Shown: positions 11,434 to 22,867 of the stretch, piece after piece | How positions within the stretch are numbered: position 1 is the first letter of the stretch | How the letters are laid out: every line of letters starts with the position of its first letter | Origin: Bathynomus jamesi | Lineage: Eukaryota > Arthropoda > Malacostraca > Isopoda > Cirolanidae | Assembly: GCA_023014485.1 (NCBI GenBank) | Contig: JAJOZX010000999.1 | Location: forward strand, 209,001-273,000 | Reading direction: 5' to 3' | DNA length: 64,000 nt | Position numbers and translations under genes: made by a program | The notes under the pieces: generated by a model | The model's database searches: none | Told to the model about the DNA's origin: nothing | What the model saw: the letters and a program-made list of their open reading frames with translations, nothing else

Positions 11434-11491
11434 TCCTAACCTAACCAGACCAAACCTAATCTAGCGTAACCTAACCTAACCAAATAAAACC
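11434..11491 (+). repeat. Interstitial telomere-like CCTAA repeats
   Basis: Imperfect CCTAACCTAACC units and variants over about 55 bp. TTAGG is the common arthropod telomere unit; here it is internal and short. Confidence 0.6.
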
Positions 11492-12323
11492 TCTTTCAAT
11501 GGGTTTTGTATACTCTATATGAGAACAAAATCTTTAGCATCAATTAGATTTAACAGTGCAGTAAATGGAAAGGATAGAACAATTTCTTAAATTAACCAAA
11601 ACACAAAATGGTTTCATGGTTGACCCATTTAACGTACTCTTCATCCAACAGAGAGCACGAAACAGACGGTACCGTAATCAACCAGAAAAAATAAGAAACG
11701 TATTTTAAATTAAATGAACGAATCCATTCACACGCATACAATCTGATAATTAAAACCCACTCTAACTTCACGGAGAAAAAAGTGAAATTTTTTGCATTTA
11801 CGCATACAATCGATTCGGAAAGTCACGTGTCGGGAATCTCTATGTTTCTTATCGATAAATCTCTGTAAAAAACATAGAATTTCACGACAGGATTTTTTAA
11901 GTCGATTGTATAAGACAAATTACAATTGTATAAGACAAATCGTCAGTGCACTTGCTTTCCCAGTTTCATCGACTGGCTTGGAACAGTCCTTGAATGGGTT
12001 CATACAATTACTCTGAGGTTATTTAAATTCCTTCGTAACGGCATATAGTTTTACGTGTTAGCAGAACTATCTACGGGTCACTACATCGTCTGAACGTAGA
12101 GGGCAGTCACCCACCCAACTACTGAACAGACCTAAAGTCGCTTAACCTCGTTGATCAAACGGAAAGTGGCGTTACGACGTGGTAAACGATGTAGTGGTCA
12201 CCGTTCTACCTTAATCCGAAAATTTCATTTTTTATCTTTATATTATGTTTATTTAAGCAAACTTACAAACTATTATTTTCTACGTATATCAAAACTACTC
12301 ATTCATATTTATATTAGTAAGAC
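11492..12323. other. No gene seen
   Basis: Contains a short direct repeat of TTGTATAAGACAAAT (about 11905-11941). No coding region I can support. Confidence 0.4.
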
Positions 12324-12421
12324 CAGGGGTTCTCAAACTGGGGTACGTAGTAAGGTTTCCTGGGGGTACGGGAAGGAATGGACAAAATTTACGCTATATA
12401 TATATATATATATATACACAG

Positions 12422-12498
<77 letters not shown>

Positions 12499-12853
12499 TA
12501 TATATATAATTCAAGTGAATATTCTAAACAATTTTGAAGACGTTTAAACGATATATAAGCCTCGCTGAATATTTCTGCGTCATAAACGTTATCAAAGAAG
12601 CAGTGTGAAGGGATTTTTTTTTAAGTAAATTGACTAAGGAATTTGGTGTCATATATATTAATGTTTTTTTTTCAATTTCATATTATACTAAAATTAGATT
12701 TGCCAAATTTCAATTTTTATTATGAACGTTATATATGTAGAACTGATAAAAAAAATTGCATGTAATATGTGTTAAAAATTGTTATAAAAGGTATGTTACC
12801 TAAAAATGTAACTACTGCAGTGTAATTTTAATTTTATTACAATTACAGGCATT

Positions 12854-12858
<5 letters not shown>
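12324..12858 (+). mobile_element. 5' fragment of a hAT element
   Basis: Begins with the hAT-type end CAGGGGTTCTCAAACTGGGG. Its last 38 bp (TTTTATTACAATTACAGGCA and flanks) are the same as those just upstream of the hAT transposase start at 22868, so both belong to one family. It is interrupted by (TA)n/(GT)n tracts at 12397-12507 and stops at a (TA)n tract before any coding sequence. Confidence 0.65.
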
Positions 12859-12927
<69 letters not shown>

Positions 12928-13327
12928 TATATATATATATTAGGGTGGTCCAAAATTTGGGCTAAAATTTCAAAATAGTTGGAAATGCTCTCCACATAGT
13001 TGCTCTTATTCCTTTAGATGTGAAGTGATTTTGGGCAAAATATCTGTCGATTCAGTACATAATAAGAAGTCGCTATGATTTTCACATTTTCAATTAATTA
13101 ATTAGCTAATCATTTTCTACCCGCTTCATTTTTAGAGGACGCGGCAGTCACGCCACAATGACTCCGCCCACCTTTCAGAGGATGATGCAATTGTTTGATT
13201 TCTTGTATAATGCTGTTTGTGAATCAGACAAATCATTTACTCATGCATCATTTCAAATTTAAACTTGTTGGAGGACGGTTTTAACTTCGTTCAAACTTCA
13301 AGAGCTTATGAATAGTATCTCATGTAA

Positions 13328-13590
13328 GTATTAATTCATATATTTTAATTATTAATTCATATATATAATTATTAATTCATATATATTAAGTATTAATTCA
13401 TATATTTTAATTATTAATTCATATATATAATTATTAATTCATATATATTAAGTATTAATTCATATATTTTAATTATTAATTCATATATATAATTATTAAT
13501 TCATATATATTAAGTATTAATTCATATATTTTAATTATTAATTCATATATATAATTATTAATTCATATATATTAAGTATTAATTCATATG
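13328..13590 (+). repeat. 62-bp tandem repeat array
   Basis: Four units at a period of 62 bp, each starting GTATTAATTCATATATTTT, almost without divergence. It lies between the left TIR and the coding region of copy 1. Confidence 0.9.
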
Positions 13591-13912
13591 TATTATATTT
13601 ATTCAGTATAAATATATGTATACAATTATGTTCTTTATATGCAAATTTATAACCGGTAAGGATGTTGCTATTAAATTAAATGATTAAAATTGTAAGGTAT
13701 ATATCTTACGTCTCTTGAAGTTTATTATTTACTTATTCTTAAATATATTTTTAAAAACTTGCCTATCTTCCTACCCATCAACAACTAACCACTGTAACCA
13801 ATTTTTTTACTTTATTTATTTTGACTTTGCAATTTTTTACTTTAACACTTATATAATTGTGCTTTGGTGCTAAACGGTTAATGCATTATTTTCTCTCATT
13901 TTTCAGGTTATG

Positions 13913-16160
13913 GCTAGAAGTACTCGTTCATCTGCAGAAACGTGGGTTCTAGGAAAGCCCAGCAACGAGTTATCAACTGTAAGGCTACCCACATGTGGTG
14001 ATGTTCTTCGTTTGGTTCAGATTCACCACCATGAACAGTCCAAGACCTTGAAAGAGAGCTACAACTTGGCCTGCAAAGAGGCCCTACAAGTATGGCAGAG
14101 AGCAATGATTCCTACACAGTGAGTCGATTCCTGCGTTAGGAAGCTGTCAAAGCTGTACGAAGAGTTCCTTCCATTGAAGAAAAACCGCAAGACGCAGCTA
14201 CAAAGCTGCAGAGTGAAAGAGAGCATGTTCCAAGAGACTCTCTCAGAGCTTTTCGACGTTGCCTCGAAGGACGCCTTGAAGGTGATAGACAATGAAGAAG
14301 ACCGTCAATTCCTAATGATGCAACGAGAAGACGTCTTTTCCTGCAGTATGGTAGGCCGACAAGATTAATTTTGCCAAGGAATATCGCAAGAGATGTCGAC
14401 AGGAAAAAGATGCTGACAAAGCTCTAAGGTACAAAGAAAGAGAGGCTGCATTCCAGGCTGGAGCTGCTGCTCTTCCATCATCCAGCACATCCACTTCATC
14501 CTCTGAAGAATTCAACGCTGAAGAAAATTATTATCGTCCGTCGACTTCGACCGGAAGAGCAGATGTACACTCTCATCCTCCGAAACGAAACAATATCTTT
14601 ACATCACCAGATGTGGTTGCTACTCTTGATCACGTCAACCTTCCCGATCGAGGAGTAGTCTTCGTTGCTGGATCAGTCGCTGAAGCCCTGGGCTATGATA
14701 TTTCTACAATGACTCTTTCACGCAGCTCCATCCGTCGTTCAAGAAGGCAAGCAAGGCAGGCAGCAGCCAAAGACGATCAAGCTTCTTTTTCTGTCGAAGG
14801 ACCCCTTCTTCTTCACTGGAATGGGAAACTACTTCCCGACATCGGAGGCGCAAAGGAAACAGCCGAACGAACCGCGATAATCGTTACGGGAAATGGGATG
14901 GAAAAACTCCTAGCCGTGCCAAAAATACAACGAGCTACAGGAGAAGAACAGGCCAAGGCTTGCATTTCGACGATTGATGACTGGAATCTTCGCGGTGAGA
15001 TCCAAGGTCTCGTATTTGACACAACTGCGTCTAATACTGGCCTTCACAGGGGAGCCTGTACCATGATTGAAAAAGCAGTAGGGAGGGAATTTGTCTGGAT
15101 CGCTTGTCGACATCATATCCTTGAAGTCGTCTTGTCAAACACCTGCAACGCACTTTTTGAACCCACAGCTGGCCCGGAAATGACTCTCTTTAAACGTTTT
15201 CAGGAAAAATGGCCATCACTTCAGAAGGATTCCTTCATGAAGGCTTCAAACAACCTATTCAGAGATCCAAAGATGTTCCAGTTTCGAGAGGAAATAATCC
15301 AGTACTTCACAAAGGCACTGGAGTCTAAACAATCGCGTGATGACTACGAGGAATTGCTACGACTCTGCCTCACCTTCCTCGGGTGCCGTGATGAGAAAGA
15401 AGTCAAGGTCCGCGCTCCAGGACCAACTCATCAAGCACGCTGGATAGCCAAGGCCATCTACGTCCTCAAAATTTATCTGTTCAAGCATCAACTACAGCTG
15501 ACAGCAGGTGAGACGGAGAATATCACCGAGCTCTCTCTGTTTATCGCCTTGGTCTACGCACGTTTTTGGAACGAGGCCCCCGTCGGAATCAACGCTCCTT
15601 TCAACAATATTCTGCTTCTTAAAATCTTGCAAAAGTACCCAAATCAGACCACTTCCAAAGCAGCATCCACGGCTCTTCAACGGCACCTGTGGTATCTTGG
15701 AGAGCATCTCATCGGCCTTGAATTCTTCGATCCTAGAGTCGATGCCGAGACCAAACGGAAGATGGTCGTAAACCTCCAACGTAACGAGAATACCACTGTT
15801 ACTCGTCGATTGAAGCTTGAAGGAAACATTGAAGATTTGAATTTGTATGAAATGGTCACCAAAAGGACTTTGGGAATCTTCAATCTGTTAAAGAAAGAAG
15901 GAAGGAAGGCAACGGAGGATACCTTCCTAAGGACCGATCCCAATTCCTGGACGGAAGATGATTGCTTTCAAGAGTTTCGACGCATAGCGATCAACCTAAA
16001 AGTTGTCAATGATTCGGCAGAGAGGGGTATCGCCCTTATCAAGGCATATAATACATCTTTGACGAAAGATGAAGAACAAAAACAATTCATCCTCCGATTA
16101 GTAGCAAAACATCGCCAAGACTACTCATCGTCTTCGAATAAGTCAGTGATGAAGCGTTAA
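13913..16160 (+). pseudogene. Transposase-like protein of AGGGTGR family, copy 1
   Basis: The N-terminal part starts MARSTRSSAETWVLGKP (13913) and meets an in-frame TGA at 14120, then a frameshift near 14350. From 14355 a single frame of about 600 codons runs open to the stop at 16160. Candidate RNase-H-fold catalytic residues: Asp in LVFDTTASNTG (about 15015), Glu in VVNDSAERG (about 16008), and a CRHH motif (about 15105) like the C-x2-H seen in hAT, MULE and related transposases. The family assignment and catalytic roles are inferred; related multicopy invertebrate proteins are usually called uncharacterised. The long open frame suggests recent activity. Confidence 0.65.
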
Positions 16161-16523
16161 TCTAAGTAATGATGCATATTATAAACGAATGATAAATGTA
16201 ATTTTCTATCAAACATATAATTTTTGTTCTTTAAAAATTAATCCGTTTTCTTTAAGAGTTATTCTGTTTTCTAAAAAAAAAGATAAGCTGTTTTCGTTGA
16301 GATTTAATCTGTTTTCAAACAAATAAACCAGTATTTGTCCTTGTTTTTTCATTTCTTAACCCAGAAGATCAATCTACTAGAAAATGAGAAGTAAAATGAA
16401 ATTCATAGCGACCAGTAAATATCATTCAATTAGGCTTAAATTTGGCATGGAGATGTTTGATAGATATAGGAACAGGAGCAGCCATGTGGAGGTAAAAAAT
16501 GACAAAATTTTATTTTTTGGACC

Positions 16524-16565
<42 letters not shown>

Positions 16566-16795
16566 GGTGGTTCAAGATAGCATGGTAAAAATTCAAACTT
16601 TAAAATGTTAATCTCCTCAAGGCTGCTCTTGTTACACTATGCAATAGTAACACTCACACAAAATGTTGAGCAAATTGGTGCAGATTTAGAGGTCTCTACA
16701 AATTGAACATTTTTCATACTAGAATTATGTTAGTTTGGGTAATTCTTTGTGTATGTGTGTAAGTATGTGTGCATATGTGCGAGTATGTGTGTGTA

Positions 16796-16826
<31 letters not shown>

Positions 16827-17181
16827 TATATATATATATAATATATATTAATCTAGGTTACGAGAGATAGCTGCAAAGGATACACAATATACAAAATTAT
16901 ACATGTACAAAACCCACATATTAATTCGTCTTGGGTTGAGTGACCTTGAATCAAGCACTGACTTGATTCATCTGAGTTTGCAGATTTTGACAAACAAAGG
17001 CTGGAAATGTGAGGCCTCTTAATGCAGTGTGTAGTAGGCAGCTGTATGATGTGGGTGAAACATTGATTTCGTGATAAAACAGAAATAAACTTCGTATATT
17101 TTTGGTAAGTAAAAATCTCATTAAATATATATAATATATGAAAATTATTTCACGAAAGTAACACGTGAAAAATATTTATGA

Positions 17182-17311
17182 TGAATAAAACCACGAAGGA
17201 AAGGAAACAGAATGGTGCTCAAGCGCTTTCGTCTAATGACATCTTCAGGATGTCTTTAGACGAAAGCTCTTGAGCACCATTCTGTGTTTCCTTTCTTTCG
17301 TGGTTTTATTC

Positions 17312-17314
<3 letters not shown>
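17182..17314. repeat. Foldback element 3
   Basis: Arms with AATGGTGCTCAAGCGCTTTC and its inverted copy meet around CATCTTCAGGATGTC. Upstream ATTTCACGAAAGTAACACG matches the sequence upstream of foldback 1, so both are one family. A (TA)n(GT)n tract follows. Confidence 0.8.
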
Positions 17315-17374
<60 letters not shown>

Positions 17375-18425
17375 AAATGTTGACTATTCATATTATGAAT
17401 TATTTTAGAATATTTAGGAGCTACAAAGCTGCTACATGCGTATATACTGAAATGTATATAAACTATAAATTATATATATATTAAATATTCTTTGCATATA
17501 ATTACATATGTATGATATAAAATATATGTACCATATCCATGTATAATATAGTCTCAAGTCTCCTTATGTACATTATACAATAAATATACATATGAATGGA
17601 CGGAGCCGCATTTAAAATATGCGATTTTAGATGAGGTTCTTTTCTTTTCATTTACATACTTCATTGTAGGAAAGAGACTGATAAATTATAAATTATTTAT
17701 TATATAGTTATAAATATAAGTTCTTAAAAATTGATTTGTTTTCTGTTTGTTACAGTCACTCATCGCCATGGTGGATCGCCATGGTGGACGCCAAACGGCC
17801 GACCCGAAGTTCTGCCATTACCTGGCTCATTGGAAAACCTACAAAAGATCTTCTAACCTCGCGATTACCTTCAAAGCGTGAAGTGTTAAACAAGTTCTTA
17901 TTTCGTCACATTGAGGAAAAACGAACAGTCACTGCAAGTTTGAAAGAGACTGTCTCTGCTGTTCTTTATATCTGGGATAAGGCAAGGATTCCAACTCAAA
18001 GATCGGACAATGCTGAGAGGAAACTGAGAAAACTATTCAAACGATATTGTGCTCTAAAGAAAAATAGGAAGTCATCCTCAGAAACATACAAATGAATGTG
18101 GCAGTATTCAAAGCTGATCTTGAAGACATTTTCGATGTCGCCAGAGCAGATGCCTTAAAGATAATGACTAACGAAGAGGACAAAGAATTCCTTATCAAGT
18201 AGAGAGAAGATCGTTCCTGCGCCAGGTTTGGAGGCATTGATCGAGCCTTGGCTAAAAAGAAGGATAGGAAGAGGCAATGAGAAGAATCTGAATATAATAG
18301 AAAAAAGCGAAGCGACGATGAAAAACAAAAGAAATATCAACTTATGGCATCTGACAAAGTGATAACTGATGTGCATTCTTCCTCCTCGCCCACGGATTCT
18401 GATGCATCGTGTCGTCCATCTACAT

Positions 18426-18617
18426 CAGGGGTCACCAACCTGGGCGGTAGTGCCCACTAGTGGGCTCACATTAAAGGTAATTAAACATTTATTTCCTTAT
18501 TTATTTTATCGATTATGTTGATTTATTCTTTTTGATCTAAGGTGGGCGATAAGCTTTTTTAATTTTCAAAAAATCGTAAAAGTGGGCGGTGAACAAAAGA
18601 AAGGTTGGTGACCCCTG
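18426..18617. mobile_element. hAT MITE with 8-bp TSD
   Basis: Ends CAGGGGTCACCAACCT and AGGTTGGTGACCCCTG are perfect inverses. Flanking ATCTACAT (18418-18425) and ATCTACAA (18618-18625) make a 7/8 target duplication. It splits the copy 2 transposase gene. Confidence 0.85.
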
Positions 18618-18852
18618 ATCTACAACATCATCGAACCCTCCTTCCAAATGCAAGAAAACAATCATCTCAGATGAGGTAGCCCAGGCATTCGACCGTGTTA
18701 ATCTAAGCGATCGCAATGCAGCTTTTGTTATTGTAGCATCAGCTAAGTCTCTTGACCATGATCTGGGCTCAATGTCATTTTCTCGAAGTACAATTCGTCG
18801 ATCTCGAATTAAAGCTCGTGAAACTATCGCAACTGCTGAAAAATCGGCGCTA

Positions 18853-18995
18853 GGACAGTTTGCCTACGGACAATTTGCCTACGGACAGTTTGCCTACGGA
18901 CAGTTTGCCTACTGGACATTATGCCTATGGACACCATGCCTACCGGACATTATGTCTAACGGACATGATGCCTAAAGGACGACACGCCTAACAGA
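18853..18995 (+). repeat. 15-bp minisatellite, left MULE terminus
   Basis: About nine units of GGACAGTTTGCCTAC grading into variants such as GGACATTATGCCTA inwards. Conservation is highest at the outer edge. Confidence 0.85.
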
Positions 18996-19300
18996 CGCAG
19001 CTTATTGAGGCATCGATTTTATTCCATTCTATTTCATTCTATTTCATTTTATTTCATTTTCATATATTTAATTTTATTTTAATTACATTTATTAGAATTT
19101 TAACATAAATAAAAAAGAATAAAATTCATGTCTAAAATGGATTTTTTTAAAAAGCATATATAAAATAACATCTCCTTTGCCGGAGATATAATAAGATTTT
19201 AAAAAATCAGTGTAGAAGGAAAAGACAGTGAGGCAAGAAAACATTTAAATGCAATGAAACCAAAAAATCAATCTAGAATGAACGAACATATTCAGAAATT

Positions 19301-20645
19301 CTATAAATTGTGAGCAATGCCACGAAGATATTCAAGAACCGGGGTGGTGTCATACTTCTCCACGAGGTTCTTCAGGCGCTGATTGACATACTCGTACTTT
19401 TTCTTGGTTGGTGGCAAAGCAACTCCAGCGTTGGCTTGTTCAATAAGGAGTTCGTGGTCGGCTTGCTCTTTACGCAATCGGTCTACAAGTCGACACAGAG
19501 TTGGGTGTGTAATGGCGACTCGTAGGTCGAAGGCTCTGTGCCAGCCCTCTATCGAGTTGTTGGTGCGAGGTAAGTCTTGTACAACTCTTTCATTGACATT
19601 CCAGAGTTCTTGCGGAAAAGCAGGCCGTCTTCTTCGTCCTCGCTGCAGAATTCCAATCCACGTAGCCTCGAAATAGGTTAGAAAGTCTTCCAAGATCTCG
19701 TCCGTTTCCTCGTCAAAAACAGCCGTAAATCGTTCAAACGTGTTGCTAACATCTTGAAGAGGAACAAAAGCAAGCGCTTGAAGTGATTTAATCAGCATTG
19801 CATTTTCGGGGCATGCAGCATACCAGCTGGCAAGTCCTTTGGCTTGAATTCTTCGCCACACACATTGTCCAAAGTGGAACAGACAACCACTGATTTGACT
19901 CTGTGGAAAGTGTCTTTTGATAGAATTCAACGCTGCTCTTTCAAAGTCTACCATCAGGGATGCGGGGTTTAAATTTCTTTCGTTCTTGAGGAAAGTCCAT
20001 ATTACATCATAGGTAGCTTCGTTCTTATGCTTTGTGACACAGAACACCAATGGCACTGTTCTTGATTCAGTTAGCAGGGCATGAATAGTGTAGAGTTGGA
20101 AACCATCAGGGGCCGAATCAAATGTTCCATCGCAAAACCAATGTAATTTGCTTTCAAGAACATCAAGGTTTTTCGGGGTTGTCATAATCACAATTTCAAG
20201 ATTCTCGTCTTCGTGTGCCAGAAAGGGCTCTTCTCTCGTCGTTACTTTGAGTTCGTCGGTAATTATATTCCCATCTGGTGCGCTTCTTTGTCGTCGCACC
20301 ATTCGTGACAGAGTCTCTTTTTAGGTAGGGCTCCAGCAGTGTCCAAAGGAAAATGCGTTGTTGCATTTTGTATAACAGATGTTGTGCACTCGTCCGACGA
20401 CCTCGCTCTTTTCTTGATTGCATCAACTGTCTTTAGGGTGGTAAGTCTGGCGGCGCTCGGAGGATGGCTGTGTTCCGTGACAAGTCCTTCTATCACGTCG
20501 TTTCTTCGTCTTCAAGGACGCATTGCACTGTTTTCCTCTTCTCGCATCGCCAGTATGTGTAGCTTCCACTCGTTCTGTTAATTACATACGCATGACCTTG
20601 GTGGAGTAGTTTTCTGCCTCCTCTTGAAGTTGCGACGAACTCCAT
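19301..20645 (-). pseudogene. MULE transposase with FLYWCH zinc finger
   Basis: Start MEFVATSRGGRKLLHQGHAY at 20645 followed by YTYWRCEKRKTVQC: a FLYWCH-type zinc finger. Frameshifts between about 20500 and 20300 precede a 333-residue frame (20302-19301). Catalytic features: Asp in WFCDGTFDSAP, Asp in LMVDFERAA, Glu in NNSIEGWHRAF, and the C-x2-H motif in SGCLFHFGQC. FLYWCH plus MULE is a known animal combination. The catalytic core is well kept, the zinc finger link is broken. Confidence 0.85.
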
Positions 20646-20949
20646 TTCGATGGGAATCAGATAGTTACAACAAATAGTAAAAATCCGCGAACATAGCACA
20701 GTTATTCAACACTTTGAAATAAAGCTTTGTGGAATAATTCCACACGACATACAGTGTTCCCTCACAGCAGAGAAGGGAGGGTAGTGAAGTCTGTGACCTG
20801 TCCTGCTAGACCGACCACTGTGGTCGTTGGAACTTCCAATGTAAACTATTGGTAAACTATTGACGAGTATAAGTGCAATTCAGAGCCAATTTTGAATTAA
20901 TTCTTTTGCATGAATCTGAAGTTAAATAAGTTAAATAAGGTAAGGATAA

Positions 20950-21050
20950 ATATACCACATAGGCATGGTGTCCATAGGCATAATGTCCAGTAGGCAAACT
21001 GTCCAGTAGGCAAACTGTCCGTAGGCAAACTGTCCGTAGGCAAACTCTCC
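20950..21050 (-). repeat. 15-bp minisatellite, right MULE terminus
   Basis: Inverted counterpart of the left array (GTAGGCAAACTGTCC units), about six copies. Confidence 0.85.
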
Positions 21051-22544
21051 GGCCACGGAAAAAATCAAGCTTTTCTCCTGACACTCGGCTTTTGCTTCAC
21101 TGGGATGAGAAAAAGCTTCCTGATATAACAGGGGGGACATGAAAATGTGGACCGCATCGCAATCGTTGTTTCAGGAGAGAAGATAAACTACTTGGTGTCC
21201 CACTCATCCCTCACGGAACGGACAAGCACAAGCTGATGTCTGCCTCAGGATGTTGGATGAGTAGGGCTTGAAAAACCAGTTGCAGGGGCTTGTATTTGAT
21301 ACAACAGCATCAAATACTGGGCTGATGTCTGGAGCTTGTACCCTGCTAGAGAGAGCTGTAGGTCGCTCTCTGACGTGGATAGTAAAGTATGTCGTCATCA
21401 TGTGTAAGAAGTCATTTTGACTAACGTATTTTCTAGTATTCTTGAACCTTCGAAAGGACAAGTCTCGAAAGGACAAGTCTCTCCGACGCTTTTCAGAACA
21501 GCAGCTTCTCAAGAGATGACTACAGTGAATTCCTCCATCTTTCTCTAATTTTCCTCGGAGAAAGTTTGCCTAAGAAGTACAACATCAGAGCTCCAGGAAC
21601 TCTTCATCAGGCTCGGCGGATGGCAAAAGCTACCTATGCTTTGAAGATCTTTCTCTTTCAGGAGCAAATGAAACTTACTGCTCATGAAAAAAAGGGTCTG
21701 AAAGATTTTTGTTTCTTTGTGGCACTTGTTTATAGTAAATATTGGCATGAAGCACCCTTGGCAGTGAGGGCCCCTAGAAACGACCTAGCTTTTCTAACAG
21801 TTATGGAGACTTATCTAAACAGGGTTTTGGCTGAAATTACACTCAAGGCACTCAAGAGACATCTCTGGTACTTCTCGGAAGAGCCGATTGGACTGTCACT
21901 TTTTGACGATGGGTTGGACAGCAAAGTAAAAGAAAATATGATTAATAAAAAATTATCTCATCCTGCAAAAGCGAAAGGTCTGAAGCGTCTCGATTCAAAG
22001 CTGTTCAAAACAGCAAACCCATTGGAAACTTACGTCAGCGAGAAGACGGCTCAACTCTTCGATGTACTGGATAAAAATGGAAAGAAGATTGCTCAAGAGT
22101 TTCTTTCGAAACCACCAAGTGATTGGCCAAGTAACTACAACCACAAGTTGTTGAAAGAAAGAGCATTGAAGATGAAGGTTGTCAATGATTCTGCAGAGAG
22201 AGCGATTGCTCTTATTCAACGGTACAATACAACGTTTACCAAAGATGAGCAGCAAAAACAATTCCTTCTCCGCATTGTTGAGACCCATCGACGAACGTTT
22301 CCTACCTCGGCTAAAGCGTCTTTACAGAATTAAAAGCCATTTGCATGTTCTTTTGTCAAATTTCGTTATTTTTTTCATTTAAGAGAAAATTATTCATTTT
22401 GTAGCGACCTCTAAATTTAGTCGGAATGAACTACTTTTTTGTAGCAATTATCCTTTTATGATTTCAAACAAGGGCAGCCTTGAGGAAGTACAAAAATAAA
22501 ACTTTTATTTCTTGCACCACCTTTATATATATATATGCTACAAA

Positions 22545-22715
22545 CCCACAAGGAACAAGAAAAACGATTCCAAGGGCTCTCGTGTATTCAGAACTACACC
22601 TCGTCAGGGAATGACGGTTAGCTCTGAATACACGAAAGGCCTTGGAATCGTTTTTCTTTTTCCTTGTGGGTTTGCAGCATTCATTCATTTCACGTGTTTA
22701 ATTGTGAAATTCATC

Positions 22716-22720
<5 letters not shown>
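22545..22720. repeat. Foldback element 4
   Basis: Palindromic arms with AACGATTCCAAGGGCTCTCG and CGAAAGGCCTTGGAATCG surround a short loop. The tail TTTCACGTGTTTAATTGTG follows, then (TA)n, then an inverted copy of the tail at about 22756-22790. The family repeats at 9399 and 62620. Confidence 0.75.
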
Positions 22721-22757
<37 letters not shown>

Positions 22758-22867
22758 GATGAATTTCACAATTAAACACGTGAAATGATGAATGCTGCAA
22801 ATATATATATAATAGTGGGGGTATATAGTAATAATGTAATTTTAATTTTATTACAATTACAGGCATT

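Larger units (their letters stand above)
12942..16527 (+). mobile_element. AGGGTGR-family DNA transposon, copy 1
   Basis: Ends AGGGTGGTCCAAAA (12942) and TTTTGGACCACCT (16527) are inverted, and matching of the inner parts extends over about 140 bp (TAGAGCAACT/CATAGCGACT blocks). It is flanked by (TA)n. It encodes the best preserved transposase-like protein of the three copies in this window (others at 16564 and 57977). A 62-bp tandem array sits in its 5' region. Confidence 0.75.
18853..21050. mobile_element. MULE with minisatellite-built termini
   Basis: Bounded by inverted arrays of a 15-bp unit (GGACAGTTTGCCTAC): 18853-18995 on the left, its complement 20950-21050 on the right. It encodes a FLYWCH/MULE transposase on the minus strand and sits inside the copy 2 transposase gene. 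I do not see a clean 8-9 bp duplication at the borders. Confidence 0.75.
17782..22333 (+). pseudogene. Transposase-like protein of AGGGTGR family, copy 2 (interrupted)
   Basis: Segments follow the copy 1 protein in order: MVDAKRPTRSSAITWLIGKP (17782), a DALKIMTNEEDKEFL region (about 18150), VAQAFDRVNLSDRNAAF (about 18677), LVFDTTASNTG (about 21291) and an open C-terminal frame 21566-22333 with VVNDSAERAIALIQRYNT. Breaks: several stops and frameshifts, a 192-bp hAT MITE, a 2.2-kb MULE, and a deletion near 21410-21490 where the copy 1 middle is missing. Confidence 0.65.
16564..22523 (+). mobile_element. AGGGTGR-family DNA transposon, copy 2 (with nested insertions)
   Basis: Left end AGGGTGGTTCAAGATAG, right end CTTGCACCACCT; CAAGGCTGCTCTTGTT near 16620 pairs with its complement near 22475. 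(TA)n on both sides; only a short (TA)n tract separates it from copy 1. Nested inside: a foldback element (17182), a hAT MITE (18426) and a MULE (18853-21050). Confidence 0.75.

Noticed and set aside
11434..11491. A true chromosome end
   Set aside because: The repeats are short, degenerate and have ordinary sequence on both sides.
12397..12492. Open frames made of IYIYIY, VCVCV or SLSLSL runs here and at many other places
   Set aside because: They are dinucleotide microsatellites read as protein; no coding support.
18853..18995. A CRISPR-like array
   Set aside because: The 15-bp units are contiguous without spacers, and an inverted array marks the other end of a MULE.
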